DNA of 32,352 bases, taken from NCBI GenBank assembly GCA_002294045.1, contig DBEP01000008.1, positions 157,139 to 189,490 on the forward strand. Reading direction: 5' to 3'. The notes below the pieces were generated by a model, which had not been told where the DNA came from, searched no databases, and saw only the letters and a list, made by a program, of their open reading frames with translations. Numbering within the stretch: position 1 is the stretch's first letter; each line of letters opens with the position of its first letter. The position numbers and the translations under genes were made by a program. The stretch is from Lachnoclostridium sp. UBA903 (lineage in GTDB: Bacteria > Bacillota > Clostridia > Lachnospirales > Lachnospiraceae). Shown here piece by piece: positions 1 through 7,260 of this stretch.

Positions 1-87
1 TTCTTTCCGGCATAAAACATTCGATTATAGGTTAAACTTGTTCTGTTCTCCTGAATAACGGCTATAAACTACCCGTCACCATTCTTC

Positions 88-1053
88 CTAACGGTAATGG
101 ATACCACCCCAATAAACATTATCTTTTACCACCGTTTCAGGAGGCAGCTCTATCCCGTCAAGGACCCATTTTTTAAATTCGGGGAAGCCGACACGGTCCA
201 CAATATAACCAACGTGCTCCTTTCCCCCCGGGGCAGACCGGTCAATATATTTTTCCACAAATTTATAAGTATTCAAAATAACTTCGATAATCGTATCCTC
301 ATCGGCCCATACCAGAAAATCTTCGCCCAGCCTGGGATTACGTTTCCCGGTTCTGCCCATAATAGTCAGACGGTAATATTTTTTCAGGCTTCTCGTCCAG
401 GCACGGGTAGGGCATTTTATCACACATACGCCGCAGCCGATACATTTTTCTTCATTTCTGGCCACTTTGTAATTTTCCATTCTTAACGCATCCACCGATA
501 ATTTATCACACCCCTTCACACAGGCTTTACAGCTTACACAGCGGTTTGGGTCATACTGGGGCATAGTCATCCCTATAATTCCAAAATCATGCATCCGGGC
601 TTTCGCACAATCATTGGGGCACCCGGTAAGGGCAATTTTAAAGTGCAGGTCATTTGGAAAAATAGCGGCTTCAATTCTCTTTGCGAAAACATCCGTACTA
701 TAGTTGGCAAAGGGACAGACCCGGTTTCCGATACAGGCGCTTACATTCCGTGTTCCGGCGGCTGGATATCCGGTGCCCGGAACGGTCTGGGCGATACCCA
801 GGTTCTCAATAATTGGCTGGAGCATTTCATTTACCTTATCCATGTCTCCGAAAGAAATACCTTCGATTTCAAAACCCTGGCGGCTGGTCAGGTGAATATT
901 CCCATTGCCGTAGGTATTGGCGATATTAACCACCTGCTGCATAACTTCCGCATTGCACTTTCCTCCGGGCACACGGATACGGGAAGCCGTAACTCCGCGT
1001 TCCTTGGTTATACGAAAGGCATTTTTCTTTAATTTTTTTGTATCAATATCCAT
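88..1053 (-). CDS. asrC: Anaerobic sulfite reductase subunit C (siroheme/Fe-S catalytic subunit)
   Basis: A 321-residue cytoplasmic protein of the nitrite/sulfite reductase family, expected to carry the siroheme-[4Fe-4S] site that reduces sulfite to sulfide with electrons from AsrA and AsrB. Cysteines 107 and 113 (C-x5-C) and 145 and 149 (C-x3-C, in TGCPNDC) form the siroheme-cluster signature. Two ferredoxin-type CxxCxxCxxxC motifs follow, at 172-182 and 204-214, as is typical of AsrC and not of the larger assimilatory enzymes. GGAGGA lies 8 bases before the chosen ATG and touches the asrB stop, so translation is probably coupled. It is the last gene of the fnt-crp-asrABC operon. No clear terminator is visible in the 87 bases after its stop. 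Length and motifs are normal for the family. Confidence 0.95.
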   Translation of the reverse strand: MDIDTKKLKKNAFRITKERGVTASRIRVPGGKCNAEVMQQVVNIANTYGNGNIHLTSRQGFEIEGISFGDMDKVNEMLQPIIENLGIAQTVPGTGYPAAGTRNVSACIGNRVCPFANYSTDVFAKRIEAAIFPNDLHFKIALTGCPNDCAKARMHDFGIIGMTMPQYDPNRCVSCKACVKGCDKLSVDALRMENYKVARNEEKCIGCGVCVIKCPTRAWTRSLKKYYRLTIMGRTGKRNPRLGEDFLVWADEDTIIEVILNTYKFVEKYIDRSAPGGKEHVGYIVDRVGFPEFKKWVLDGIELPPETVVKDNVYWGGIHYR

Positions 1054-1065
1054 CCATACGTCCTC

Positions 1066-1854
1066 CTAATCAAACAGTAATTTGCCCTTAATATAGGGGA
1101 ATACCGGACCGTCCAGGCAGACGTAGGTATCATCCATTTTGCAATGGCCGCATTTACCCAGTCCGCAGCACATCTTTCTTTCCTGTGATATCCATATCTG
1201 TTCATCCCTTATTCCGCGTTTTAAGAGTTCCGCAACCGTAAATTTCATCATGGCGGGCGGTCCGACTACAATAGCCGCCGCATTGCAGACATCTGCAATA
1301 GGCAGTTCCGGGATATATGCCGTAACCAGCCCCGTGGAATAAGCCGGATCCTCCGATGCATCCACCGTTACGGTCAGGTTCATTTGTTTTTTCCAGCGTG
1401 CAGTATCTTCCTGAAACAATATATCCTCCGGGGATTTAAAGCCCGCAATAACGCTTAAGCTTTCCACTTCATTTTTATGGGTTCCGAAATAATCAATGAC
1501 ACCCCTGACAGGGGATATCCCTGTTCCTCCCGCTACTATGATTAGTTCTTTTCCCTTGTAATCCTCAAGATGAAAACCGTTTCCGTAAGGCCCTCTCATA
1601 AACAGACTGCCGTCTTCCCGATTCTCAAATATTTCATTGGTTACTTTTCCTATCCTGCGTATTGTCAGCTCCACAAAACCTTCTCCAACTCCGCTGACGG
1701 AAATAGGCGCTTCTCCGAATTTAGGAACGGACACCTCAAAAAACTGTCCCGGATTTACCTTTCCTGCAAAGGTCATCCGGAAGGTATATTCCAGTGCGGT
1801 ATGACGTATTATTTTCTGTATTTTTGATAAGAAAGGAACATATTCATTGAGCAT
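1066..1854 (-). CDS. asrB: Anaerobic sulfite reductase subunit B (FAD/NAD(P)H oxidoreductase)
   Basis: A 262-residue member of the ferredoxin-NADP reductase-like family, which also includes dihydroorotate dehydrogenase electron-transfer subunits. It should take electrons from NADH and hand them through FAD and an Fe-S cluster to AsrC. An N-terminal beta-barrel FAD domain carries MRGPYGNGF. The nucleotide-binding motif VAGGTGISPVRG sits near residue 110. The C-terminal cysteine cluster (CCGLGKCGHC, then a later C before LDGP) fits a [2Fe-2S] site. The start lies one base after the asrA stop, and its ribosome binding site (GGAGGAGG) is inside the end of asrA, so the two are translationally coupled. 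Placement between asrA and asrC is the standard order. Confidence 0.95.
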   Translation of the reverse strand: MLNEYVPFLSKIQKIIRHTALEYTFRMTFAGKVNPGQFFEVSVPKFGEAPISVSGVGEGFVELTIRRIGKVTNEIFENREDGSLFMRGPYGNGFHLEDYKGKELIIVAGGTGISPVRGVIDYFGTHKNEVESLSVIAGFKSPEDILFQEDTARWKKQMNLTVTVDASEDPAYSTGLVTAYIPELPIADVCNAAAIVVGPPAMMKFTVAELLKRGIRDEQIWISQERKMCCGLGKCGHCKMDDTYVCLDGPVFPYIKGKLLFD

Positions 1855-1855
1855 A

Positions 1856-2854
1856 TTATGCCTCCTCCATTTCTTTTAATTTCTGCAGGCATCCGATATA
1901 GGAGATGTATTCCGGACAGATATCCTCACACCGTCCGCAGCCAATACACATATGGTAACCAAAGCGTTTCTTATAATCATGGATTTTATGTAAAACTTTA
2001 AACCGCAGCCGCTCCCCCTGGGTTTTCCGAAAGCTTAAGCCGCCCGCCCCATCCGTATAGCCGTCTACCTGGCAGGAGGCCCAGACCCTCCTTCGTTCAC
2101 CTGTCCTGGGATTCTCCTTGTAAAAAATGTCCTGCATGGTAAAGCAGGTACAGGCAGGACAGACAAAATTACACCGCCCGCAGCCGATACAGCGTCCGCC
2201 CCAGGTTTCCCAAAGCCCGTCATTTTGGATTCCTGACGGCAGCTGCTCCGGTATTTTTACCGACACTTTATTTTCTGTTATGCAGGCAACCGGTTCCTCC
2301 TCCTTTTCTCCCATATCTTCTATCAGCCGCCCAAGGTTTTCTTTTACGGCTTGTATATAACAGCCGCCTTCTTTGGAATTGATGTACATATCGTAAAAGT
2401 CACACCGGTTTGTTCCCATACCGACACAGAAACAGGTTTCAAAAGATTCTCCGCATCCCATCAGGGCAAAATCCGTATGCTCCCGCATTCGCCTGTAATA
2501 AAAATCCTCCCTGCCATTTTTCAAATAAATTTCATCCAACCTTTTCAACGCATGCATATCACAGCTTCTTAAGAATATAAGACCGGCTTTCTCTTTCCTT
2601 TCCGGCACTTTCATTTCTTCTTCCGTAAAATAGAATAAGGTTTCCGAAACCGGAAACAATACTTCTTTGAAACTGTAATCCGATTTTTTATCCCATACAA
2701 TCTCTTCCCATTTATCAATAAGACCATACCGTATTACATCCGTATCGGAGTAACAGCCTTCACCCTTAAATAATTTGGGGGCATAGAGATTATAAGATTT
2801 TTTCAGTTCCCGAAACAGCTTTTCGGTTTCTTCTTTCTTAAAAAACTTTCCCAT
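1856..2854 (-). CDS. asrA: Anaerobic sulfite reductase subunit A (4Fe-4S electron-transfer subunit)
   Basis: A 332-residue iron-sulfur protein of the AsrA / hydrogenase beta-subunit-like (4Fe-4S dicluster) group. It passes electrons within the sulfite reductase complex. The N-terminal half is the conserved AsrA region (LRSCDMHALKRLDEIYL). The C-terminal half has two ferredoxin-like clusters, CIGCGRCNFVCPACTC at about residues 221-236 and CIGCGRCEDICPEY near 302-315. AAGGGAAAG precedes the ATG. It follows the crp-family gene by 14 bases and overlaps nothing. Order and length match clostridial asr operons. Confidence 0.94.
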   Translation of the reverse strand: MGKFFKKEETEKLFRELKKSYNLYAPKLFKGEGCYSDTDVIRYGLIDKWEEIVWDKKSDYSFKEVLFPVSETLFYFTEEEMKVPERKEKAGLIFLRSCDMHALKRLDEIYLKNGREDFYYRRMREHTDFALMGCGESFETCFCVGMGTNRCDFYDMYINSKEGGCYIQAVKENLGRLIEDMGEKEEEPVACITENKVSVKIPEQLPSGIQNDGLWETWGGRCIGCGRCNFVCPACTCFTMQDIFYKENPRTGERRRVWASCQVDGYTDGAGGLSFRKTQGERLRFKVLHKIHDYKKRFGYHMCIGCGRCEDICPEYISYIGCLQKLKEMEEA

Positions 2855-2868
2855 ATTTCTTTCCCTTC

Positions 2869-3558
2869 TTACCTTTTATAAAATTCTGCCAATCCATCCG
2901 GATCCAGAAGAGTAAAATGTTTATTTTTATAACAAATCAGTTTCCTGTCACTCAGCACTTTACAGGCCCTTGAAACATTTTCTCTGGGAGCCCCCAGCAA
3001 ATCTGCCATCAGTGTAATCGTAAGCTCGATATTGATTTTAATTCCATCTTTTTCCTGCACACCGAAATCCCGCCCCAGTTTCCACAATTTTGCCGCTGTC
3101 TTTCGTTCCATCTGCATATTGCCGGTCGTATTCTTTAATTGATGGCTTAATCTCCAAAGATACCGTTCATACTCCTTCATAACGGAGCACATCAGCTCCG
3201 GTTGTCTTACCATCAATTCCGTAAAAATAATCCGGGGGACTTTCAGCACACGGACATTACCGGCCGCCTCGCAAAATACCGGAACCGGCTTACCGCTGAC
3301 AATGCTCTGGTTCAACAGCCTGCCGGGTCCCAGAATAAATATAATTTTGCGGTTTCCATGCTTTGTTATGTTATATAGCATTACTTCACCCTGAAGGACG
3401 ATAATAACCTCATCAACCAAGGTTTTAGCGTGAAAAAGCATATCTTTTTTCTTATATACCTCTACCCGCCCTGCCTCCAATATCATATGTATTGTCAGCC
3501 CTTGCAGCTCCCGGAAAAATTCCAGGTCTTTTAATTCCTCAACTGTAATACCTGGCAT
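2869..3558 (-). CDS. CRP/FNR-family transcriptional regulator of the asr operon
   Basis: A 229-residue regulator with an N-terminal cNMP-binding-like beta-roll (about 15-125), a long dimer helix and a C-terminal winged helix. The recognition helix reads PRENVSRACKVL. Its R-E-x-x-x-R pattern resembles the CRP residues that contact TGTGA half-sites, and the operon promoter carries exactly TGTGA-N6-TCACA, so autoregulation is likely (inference). The four-cysteine N-terminal cluster of FNR is absent; the only cysteines are scattered after about residue 95, so a direct FNR-style oxygen sensor is not supported. The effector is unknown. AAGGAG precedes the ATG. The gene sits between fnt and asrA, an arrangement that suggests a dedicated local regulator. 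Confidence 0.88.
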   Translation of the reverse strand: MPGITVEELKDLEFFRELQGLTIHMILEAGRVEVYKKKDMLFHAKTLVDEVIIVLQGEVMLYNITKHGNRKIIFILGPGRLLNQSIVSGKPVPVFCEAAGNVRVLKVPRIIFTELMVRQPELMCSVMKEYERYLWRLSHQLKNTTGNMQMERKTAAKLWKLGRDFGVQEKDGIKINIELTITLMADLLGAPRENVSRACKVLSDRKLICYKNKHFTLLDPDGLAEFYKR

Positions 3559-3573
3559 GAAACCACTCCTTAC

Positions 3574-4341
3574 TTATTTTTCTTTTGCGGCAAGAACATA
3601 TGGAACTGCCACAAATACAATTCCTCCCAACATATTTCCCAGTGTTACGATACCAAGGTTATAAAAATAGCCTCCGGTGCTTATGGCATAATCCATGGGA
3701 TTCAAAAGCCCGACTGCCAATAAAGTCATATTTGCAACACTATGTTCAAAGCCGATTGCAATAAATGCGAATAAGCACCAGAAAATCATAATGAGTTTTC
3801 CTGATTCTGATTTTAATTTTACACCGCACCATACGCCTAAACAGACTAAAAAGTTACAGAGGATACCCCGTATAAAAAGCGGCAGCCCCGGAACCGCCAT
3901 TTTAGCCTCTGTCGTTTTAGCCATAAATTCACCCACATCGCCTGCCGCCAGACCGCTTTTGCTGAATAAAACGGCAAGTAATACGGAACCTGCCAGATTT
4001 CCCAGCCAACAGACGCTCCACAATTTAATTGTTTCTCTCCAGGTTACCGATTTTGTCATGAATCCTACGCTTATAATCAAATTATTTCCGGTAAATAATT
4101 CAGCTCCTGCCATCACCACTAAACTTAAGGCAATGCCAAAGCTTGCACCCATCACAATCTTGGTTGCGGGAGAATCTGCCGCCGACAGATACCCGCCGAT
4201 AGAAAAAATCAAAAGTATTCCCACTCCGATATACATACCGGCAAGCATGGAAAGAATAAAATAGGCAAAGGGCTTCTTTTGTAAAATAAGCGCCTTTGCC
4301 TTAGCAGTGTTGCTTAGTGTTTGAATTTCTTCCTTAAACAT
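3574..4341 (-). CDS. Formate/nitrite transporter family channel, probably for hydrosulfide or sulfite
   Basis: A 255-residue membrane protein of the FNT family with about six hydrophobic helices. The pore-loop signatures are partly visible (ELFTGNNLI near 80, and a later NMLGGIVFV). FNT channels pass small monovalent anions. Members encoded next to asrABC in clostridia have been described as hydrosulfide channels that release the HS- made by sulfite reduction. That role is transferred here from genomic context, since substrate cannot be read from sequence. It is the first gene of the operon. CGGAGG lies 8 bases before the ATG, and the promoter and operator are directly upstream. It could instead carry formate or nitrite, but no formate or nitrite enzyme is nearby. 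Confidence 0.88.
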   Translation of the reverse strand: MFKEEIQTLSNTAKAKALILQKKPFAYFILSMLAGMYIGVGILLIFSIGGYLSAADSPATKIVMGASFGIALSLVVMAGAELFTGNNLIISVGFMTKSVTWRETIKLWSVCWLGNLAGSVLLAVLFSKSGLAAGDVGEFMAKTTEAKMAVPGLPLFIRGILCNFLVCLGVWCGVKLKSESGKLIMIFWCLFAFIAIGFEHSVANMTLLAVGLLNPMDYAISTGGYFYNLGIVTLGNMLGGIVFVAVPYVLAAKEK

Positions 4342-4376
4342 GTATTTATCCTCCGTTTGATAATTTTATAACAATC

Positions 4377-4382
4377 ATTATA
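4377..4382 (-). promoter_or_regulatory. -10 box of the fnt-crp-asrABC operon
   Basis: The minus strand reads TATAAT, 36 bases before the fnt ATG, placing the start of transcription near 4369-4371. No good -35 hexamer is present at 17-base spacing. That region is occupied by the edge of the palindrome at 4403-4420, as expected for an activator-dependent promoter. Confidence 0.75.
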
Positions 4383-4402
4383 TAGAAAAATTCAAAAAAA
4401 AT

Positions 4403-4420
4403 CTGTGATATTTATCACAG
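4403..4420 (-). promoter_or_regulatory. CRP/FNR-type operator palindrome
   Basis: CTGTGATATTTATCACAG has perfect 8-base arms around a 2-base centre and contains TGTGA-N6-TCACA. Its centre (4411.5) lies about 41-42 bases upstream of the predicted transcription start, the class II activator position. It probably binds the CRP-family protein encoded second in the operon. The flanking A and T runs mean the plus strand could also be read as a terminator-like hairpin, but no plus-strand gene ends here. Confidence 0.75.
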
Positions 4421-4540
4421 TTTTTTATTTTTTGTTGTTTCCGTTTCCATTTATCAGTATACTTAAGATATGTAATTACTATGTTTACCGGCAGGAGTTA
4501 TACGGGTTCATTTAGACATGGCTTCATTGATAGGTAACCA

Positions 4541-4578
4541 AAAACGCCCCCAGAGGATATTTCCCTTAAGGGCGTTTT
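4541..4578 (-). terminator. Intrinsic terminator of the sugar operon
   Basis: An inverted repeat AAAACGCCC / GGGCGTTTT with a further CCCTTAAGGG element inside. On the minus strand the stem ends in a T run. It lies about 50 bases after the stop of the SIS-domain gene and closes the minus-strand operon. The A/T symmetry may allow bidirectional action. Confidence 0.8.
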
Positions 4579-4625
4579 TATTTGATAAGTATGCTGTTTT
4601 CGTACTTTTCTTATAAATAACCGGA

Positions 4626-5375
4626 TTATTTTAAGGAAGGAACCCTTTCCCTGTATTTTTCAAGGATAGATTGGTTATATTCCGTTCCTCCGGCCATATT
4701 GCCGCTTTTAAAAACCGGGATGTACTTAACCCCGTCTTTTACACAGACAGCAATGGCTTCTGCAATAAGAGACTGTAAGATTGTAAGATTAACCACGGAA
4801 GACACCGGAGAAAATTTTGCATCCACACCTTCCATACTTAAAATTGCATCTCCTATCGGAACACCGTTATCAATCCTGGCATCTCCCAAATCCGGCAATC
4901 TTTTCTTGCTGCTATGGCCGCTTTGGGCAGACATGGAATATTCCCTGCTGAATATGGTAATTAATTTTGCACCTTTTTCCTGTGCAATGAGCGCCGCATC
5001 AATCGGTGTTGCATTTCTTCCGGACGTAGATACAACGATAACCGTGTCATTATTATTTATTGGAAGTTTAGCCACCGTGTCCGTCAGATAGCCTTCCTTT
5101 TTTTCTAATTGGGAGGACAGGGCTGCCGCCTCATGAAGCATTAAAGCTTCTATAAATATTGGATAAACATTTCCAAGGCCGCCTGCACGGTAGAATAATT
5201 CCTCCGCCGACATATGAGCGTGTCCGCTTCCGTATACATAGATTAGCCCGTCTTTTTTAATACAGTCCGCAATAAGTGCTGCCGCTTTCTTCAGCTCTTC
5301 CCGCTGGGCAGTTCTTACCCTTTCCAATAACCGGTTTATTTCATCAAAATATCGGTTTATTTGTTCCATACTCAT
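4626..5375 (-). CDS. SIS-domain sugar isomerase family protein (UPF0309 type)
   Basis: A 249-residue cytoplasmic protein with a single SIS (sugar isomerase) domain, the fold used by phosphosugar isomerases. Visible motifs are YGSGHAHMSAEE near 48-59 (phosphate-binding glycine/serine loop) and VVSTSGRNATPIDAA near 113-127, the classic STSG turn. An N-terminal helix carrying the ISY-like EEINRLLERV region is as in UPF0309 members. The substrate is unknown; a phosphorylated sugar is expected. Its ATG overlaps the creatininase stop as ATGA, with AAAGGGAAA upstream, so expression is coupled. It is the last gene before the terminator. N-acetylglucosamine- or N-acetylmuramate-related roles are possible but not shown. 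Confidence 0.85.
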   Translation of the reverse strand: MSMEQINRYFDEINRLLERVRTAQREELKKAAALIADCIKKDGLIYVYGSGHAHMSAEELFYRAGGLGNVYPIFIEALMLHEAAALSSQLEKKEGYLTDTVAKLPINNNDTVIVVSTSGRNATPIDAALIAQEKGAKLITIFSREYSMSAQSGHSSKKRLPDLGDARIDNGVPIGDAILSMEGVDAKFSPVSSVVNLTILQSLIAEAIAVCVKDGVKYIPVFKSGNMAGGTEYNQSILEKYRERVPSLK

Positions 5376-6112
5376 ATTTCCCTTTCTGCCTTAATGAATT
5401 CCGCTATTTTTTTTACCGATTTTTCCAGTAAAACCTTACCTTTCTCAGCGGTGGCACAGGTTGGGTCACCAAGTACGGCAACCTCGGTAAACTCACTCCA
5501 TCTTAAATTCAGATAATTGCTTCTGGGAGGAAAATCCGGATAATTGGCAGCCGCTTTGCTCATATCTACCGTCTCCGGCTTTGCATACAGCATAACGGAG
5601 GTTTCAATCTCACAGGCGTGAATATATTTTCCCGAAGCTCTGGGGGATTCAAAGATGTCCGCTTCCGATGCCGTATCTAAATAGGCAAAATACATACACT
5701 TCATATCGGAATGAATCTTTATAATATCCCGGAATGCGGCCTTTACAACAGGTGTATTCCCGATATGTGCATCAACACATACGAGGGTCCGGAAACCCTG
5801 CCGGTATAATTCTGATGCAATCTCTTCAATTACTTTGCGGAGGGTATCAAAACTTAAGGATATTGATCCGGTTTTATCTCCCAGGCTCCAAACATAAGTG
5901 TATTTTATAGTGGGCAGTACTAAATCCCCCGTCGCTTCCGCCAGCTTTTCGCAAACTTTTTCACAGATATAATTATCGGTACCTACCGGAAGGTGGGGGC
6001 CATGATCCTCAATGGCTCCAAGAGGTAAAATTGCGGTTTTCTTTTCGGCTAACCAGTTATGAACCTCCTCGGAAGAGTTTTCTTCCCATTGATATTTCTT
6101 ATATTTCTCCAT
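5372..6112 (-). CDS. Creatininase-family amidohydrolase
   Basis: A 246-residue member of the creatininase/FAPy-deformylase family. Members hydrolyse cyclic amides or formamides with a binuclear metal site. The N-terminal motif LGAIEDHGPHLPVGTDNY supplies candidate ligands E35, H37 and D46. VDAHIGNT near 117-124 matches the usual NGHGGN region with substitutions, and HACEIETSVM supplies the conserved glutamate near 170. Length is standard. GGAGC lies before the ATG. It stands between a phosphotriesterase-family enzyme and a SIS isomerase in a PTS-linked operon, so its substrate is likely a sugar-derived amide or lactam, or it may work on a lactone. Creatinine itself is unlikely. The exact reaction is unknown. 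Confidence 0.85.
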   Translation of the reverse strand: MEKYKKYQWEENSSEEVHNWLAEKKTAILPLGAIEDHGPHLPVGTDNYICEKVCEKLAEATGDLVLPTIKYTYVWSLGDKTGSISLSFDTLRKVIEEIASELYRQGFRTLVCVDAHIGNTPVVKAAFRDIIKIHSDMKCMYFAYLDTASEADIFESPRASGKYIHACEIETSVMLYAKPETVDMSKAAANYPDFPPRSNYLNLRWSEFTEVAVLGDPTCATAEKGKVLLEKSVKKIAEFIKAEREI

Positions 6113-6135
6113 ACCAACACGCTCCTTTATAAACC

Positions 6136-7134
6136 TTAATCCTTAATTTTAAAGGTCATGCACCTGGCAGGATTATGAACAAAGAACTCCTCCAACACAG
6201 ATTCTGCGTCCAGTCCCGCACCGGCGGCCATATCCTTAAACTGCGGTATCCATCCGGTAATGGAATAATCCAATCCAAGTCCATATTTATAATGTTTATA
6301 GTAAGATTTTCTTGCCGTATCACCGGATATTAAAATTTGTTTTTGGAAACCGGCTTTTACCAACGTAATAATATGTTCTATTAATACACTTTCCGGATGG
6401 TATTTTATCTTGCCGATTCCGTCAAAGGAAAGAAACGCACCTGTTTCTGCAATTTTCCTATGATACCACAGGTCCAGATTGCGGTCCATATGCCCAAGGC
6501 TTAGATTTTCCGGGTCCGCACCGAAGGACTTGAGTATATCAATCTGCTTTAAAGCCATGGTACCGGCTTCCGTATGCGCATGAATCGGAGCACCCGTTTT
6601 AAAATGAACCGCACAAGCCACTTCAATCGTTTTAACTTCCAGCGGTGATATCATATTATAACCGGTTCCAAATTTCACCTGTCCGGCTTTATAAGAAGTT
6701 CCTTCCAGCCCGTTTTCAATTTCATCCGCAACAAAATCCGTTAATTTTTCCACAGGGGTATCCTGAATCCAGGTCCTGAAATCAGAATAGCCGTCAATAA
6801 GGGAGGAGAGGCGCTTATCCAAGGGTGCATCCCATAAAAAGCTTTTATTAAATCCTGCGGTTCCGATAATTGTTATCCCGGTTTTTTGGGCAATATCCGC
6901 TACTGCTTCCACATCACGGCCATAGTCAATGGCGGTTGCATCCACAATCGTCTTACCGCCTGCTTTTTTGTAATCTTCTACGTCTAACCTGGTTTTTTCC
7001 GGATCATCCAGTATCAGATCTTCTTCCTTCTTCCATATCCAATGAGGAGGCCTGCACACTAAATGTTCATGTGCCAGTGTAAAACCCATCTCCTCCGGTT
7101 TCATATCTCCATTAAATGTTCTGACAAAACTCAT
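6136..7134 (-). CDS. Phosphotriesterase-homology-family hydrolase, probable sugar lactonase
   Basis: A 332-residue amidohydrolase-superfamily TIM barrel. The metal ligands expected of the PTE family are all present: H22 and H24 (LAHEHLVC), K154 (GQVKFGT, the bridging lysine position), H187 (HAHTE), H215 (GHMDRN) and D272 (SGDTAR). Bacterial relatives encoded with PTS genes have been shown to hydrolyse phosphorylated sugar lactones such as pentono-1,4-lactone 5-phosphates, which makes a lactonase a better guess than an organophosphate hydrolase. It is the first of three enzyme genes after the EIIC gene and the intervening hairpin. The ribosome binding site is weak (GGTGAT). The substrate is not determined by sequence. 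Confidence 0.87.
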   Translation of the reverse strand: MSFVRTFNGDMKPEEMGFTLAHEHLVCRPPHWIWKKEEDLILDDPEKTRLDVEDYKKAGGKTIVDATAIDYGRDVEAVADIAQKTGITIIGTAGFNKSFLWDAPLDKRLSSLIDGYSDFRTWIQDTPVEKLTDFVADEIENGLEGTSYKAGQVKFGTGYNMISPLEVKTIEVACAVHFKTGAPIHAHTEAGTMALKQIDILKSFGADPENLSLGHMDRNLDLWYHRKIAETGAFLSFDGIGKIKYHPESVLIEHIITLVKAGFQKQILISGDTARKSYYKHYKYGLGLDYSITGWIPQFKDMAAGAGLDAESVLEEFFVHNPARCMTFKIKD

Positions 7135-7211
7135 ACTTTATCACCTATATCCTTATCCTGAAAAAATATTAACCTATTTGACCCTTTAACTTGGGGACTT
7201 ATAAATAAATA

Positions 7212-7247
7212 CAGGGGCTGTTCTTGACTATATTGTAACAGCCCCTG
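7212..7247 (-). terminator. Hairpin between EIIC and the lactonase gene (attenuator or processing stem)
   Basis: CAGGGGCTGTT and AACAGCCCCTG form an 11-base perfect stem with a 14-base loop, 14 bases after the EIIC stop. On the minus strand it is followed by TATTTATTTAT, a broken T run, so it may terminate partially. It would lower the enzyme genes relative to the transporter or stabilise the upstream mRNA. No separate promoter for the downstream genes was obvious. Confidence 0.65.
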
Positions 7248-7260
7248 CCAGCATCTCCAT

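Noticed and set aside
97..1032. Several plus-strand ORFs across asrC, and similar ones across asrB, asrA, crp and fnt
   Set aside because: They lie antisense to well-supported genes, lack ribosome binding sites and show no domain pattern.
4403..4420. Reading the palindrome as a plus-strand terminator with flanking A and T runs
   Set aside because: No plus-strand gene ends there, and its position relative to the TATAAT and its TGTGA-N6-TCACA form fit an operator better.
4518..4616. A 32-codon plus-strand ORF starting MASLIGNQK after a GGAG
   Set aside because: It runs through the terminator stem, has poor spacing to the GGAG and no recognisable content.
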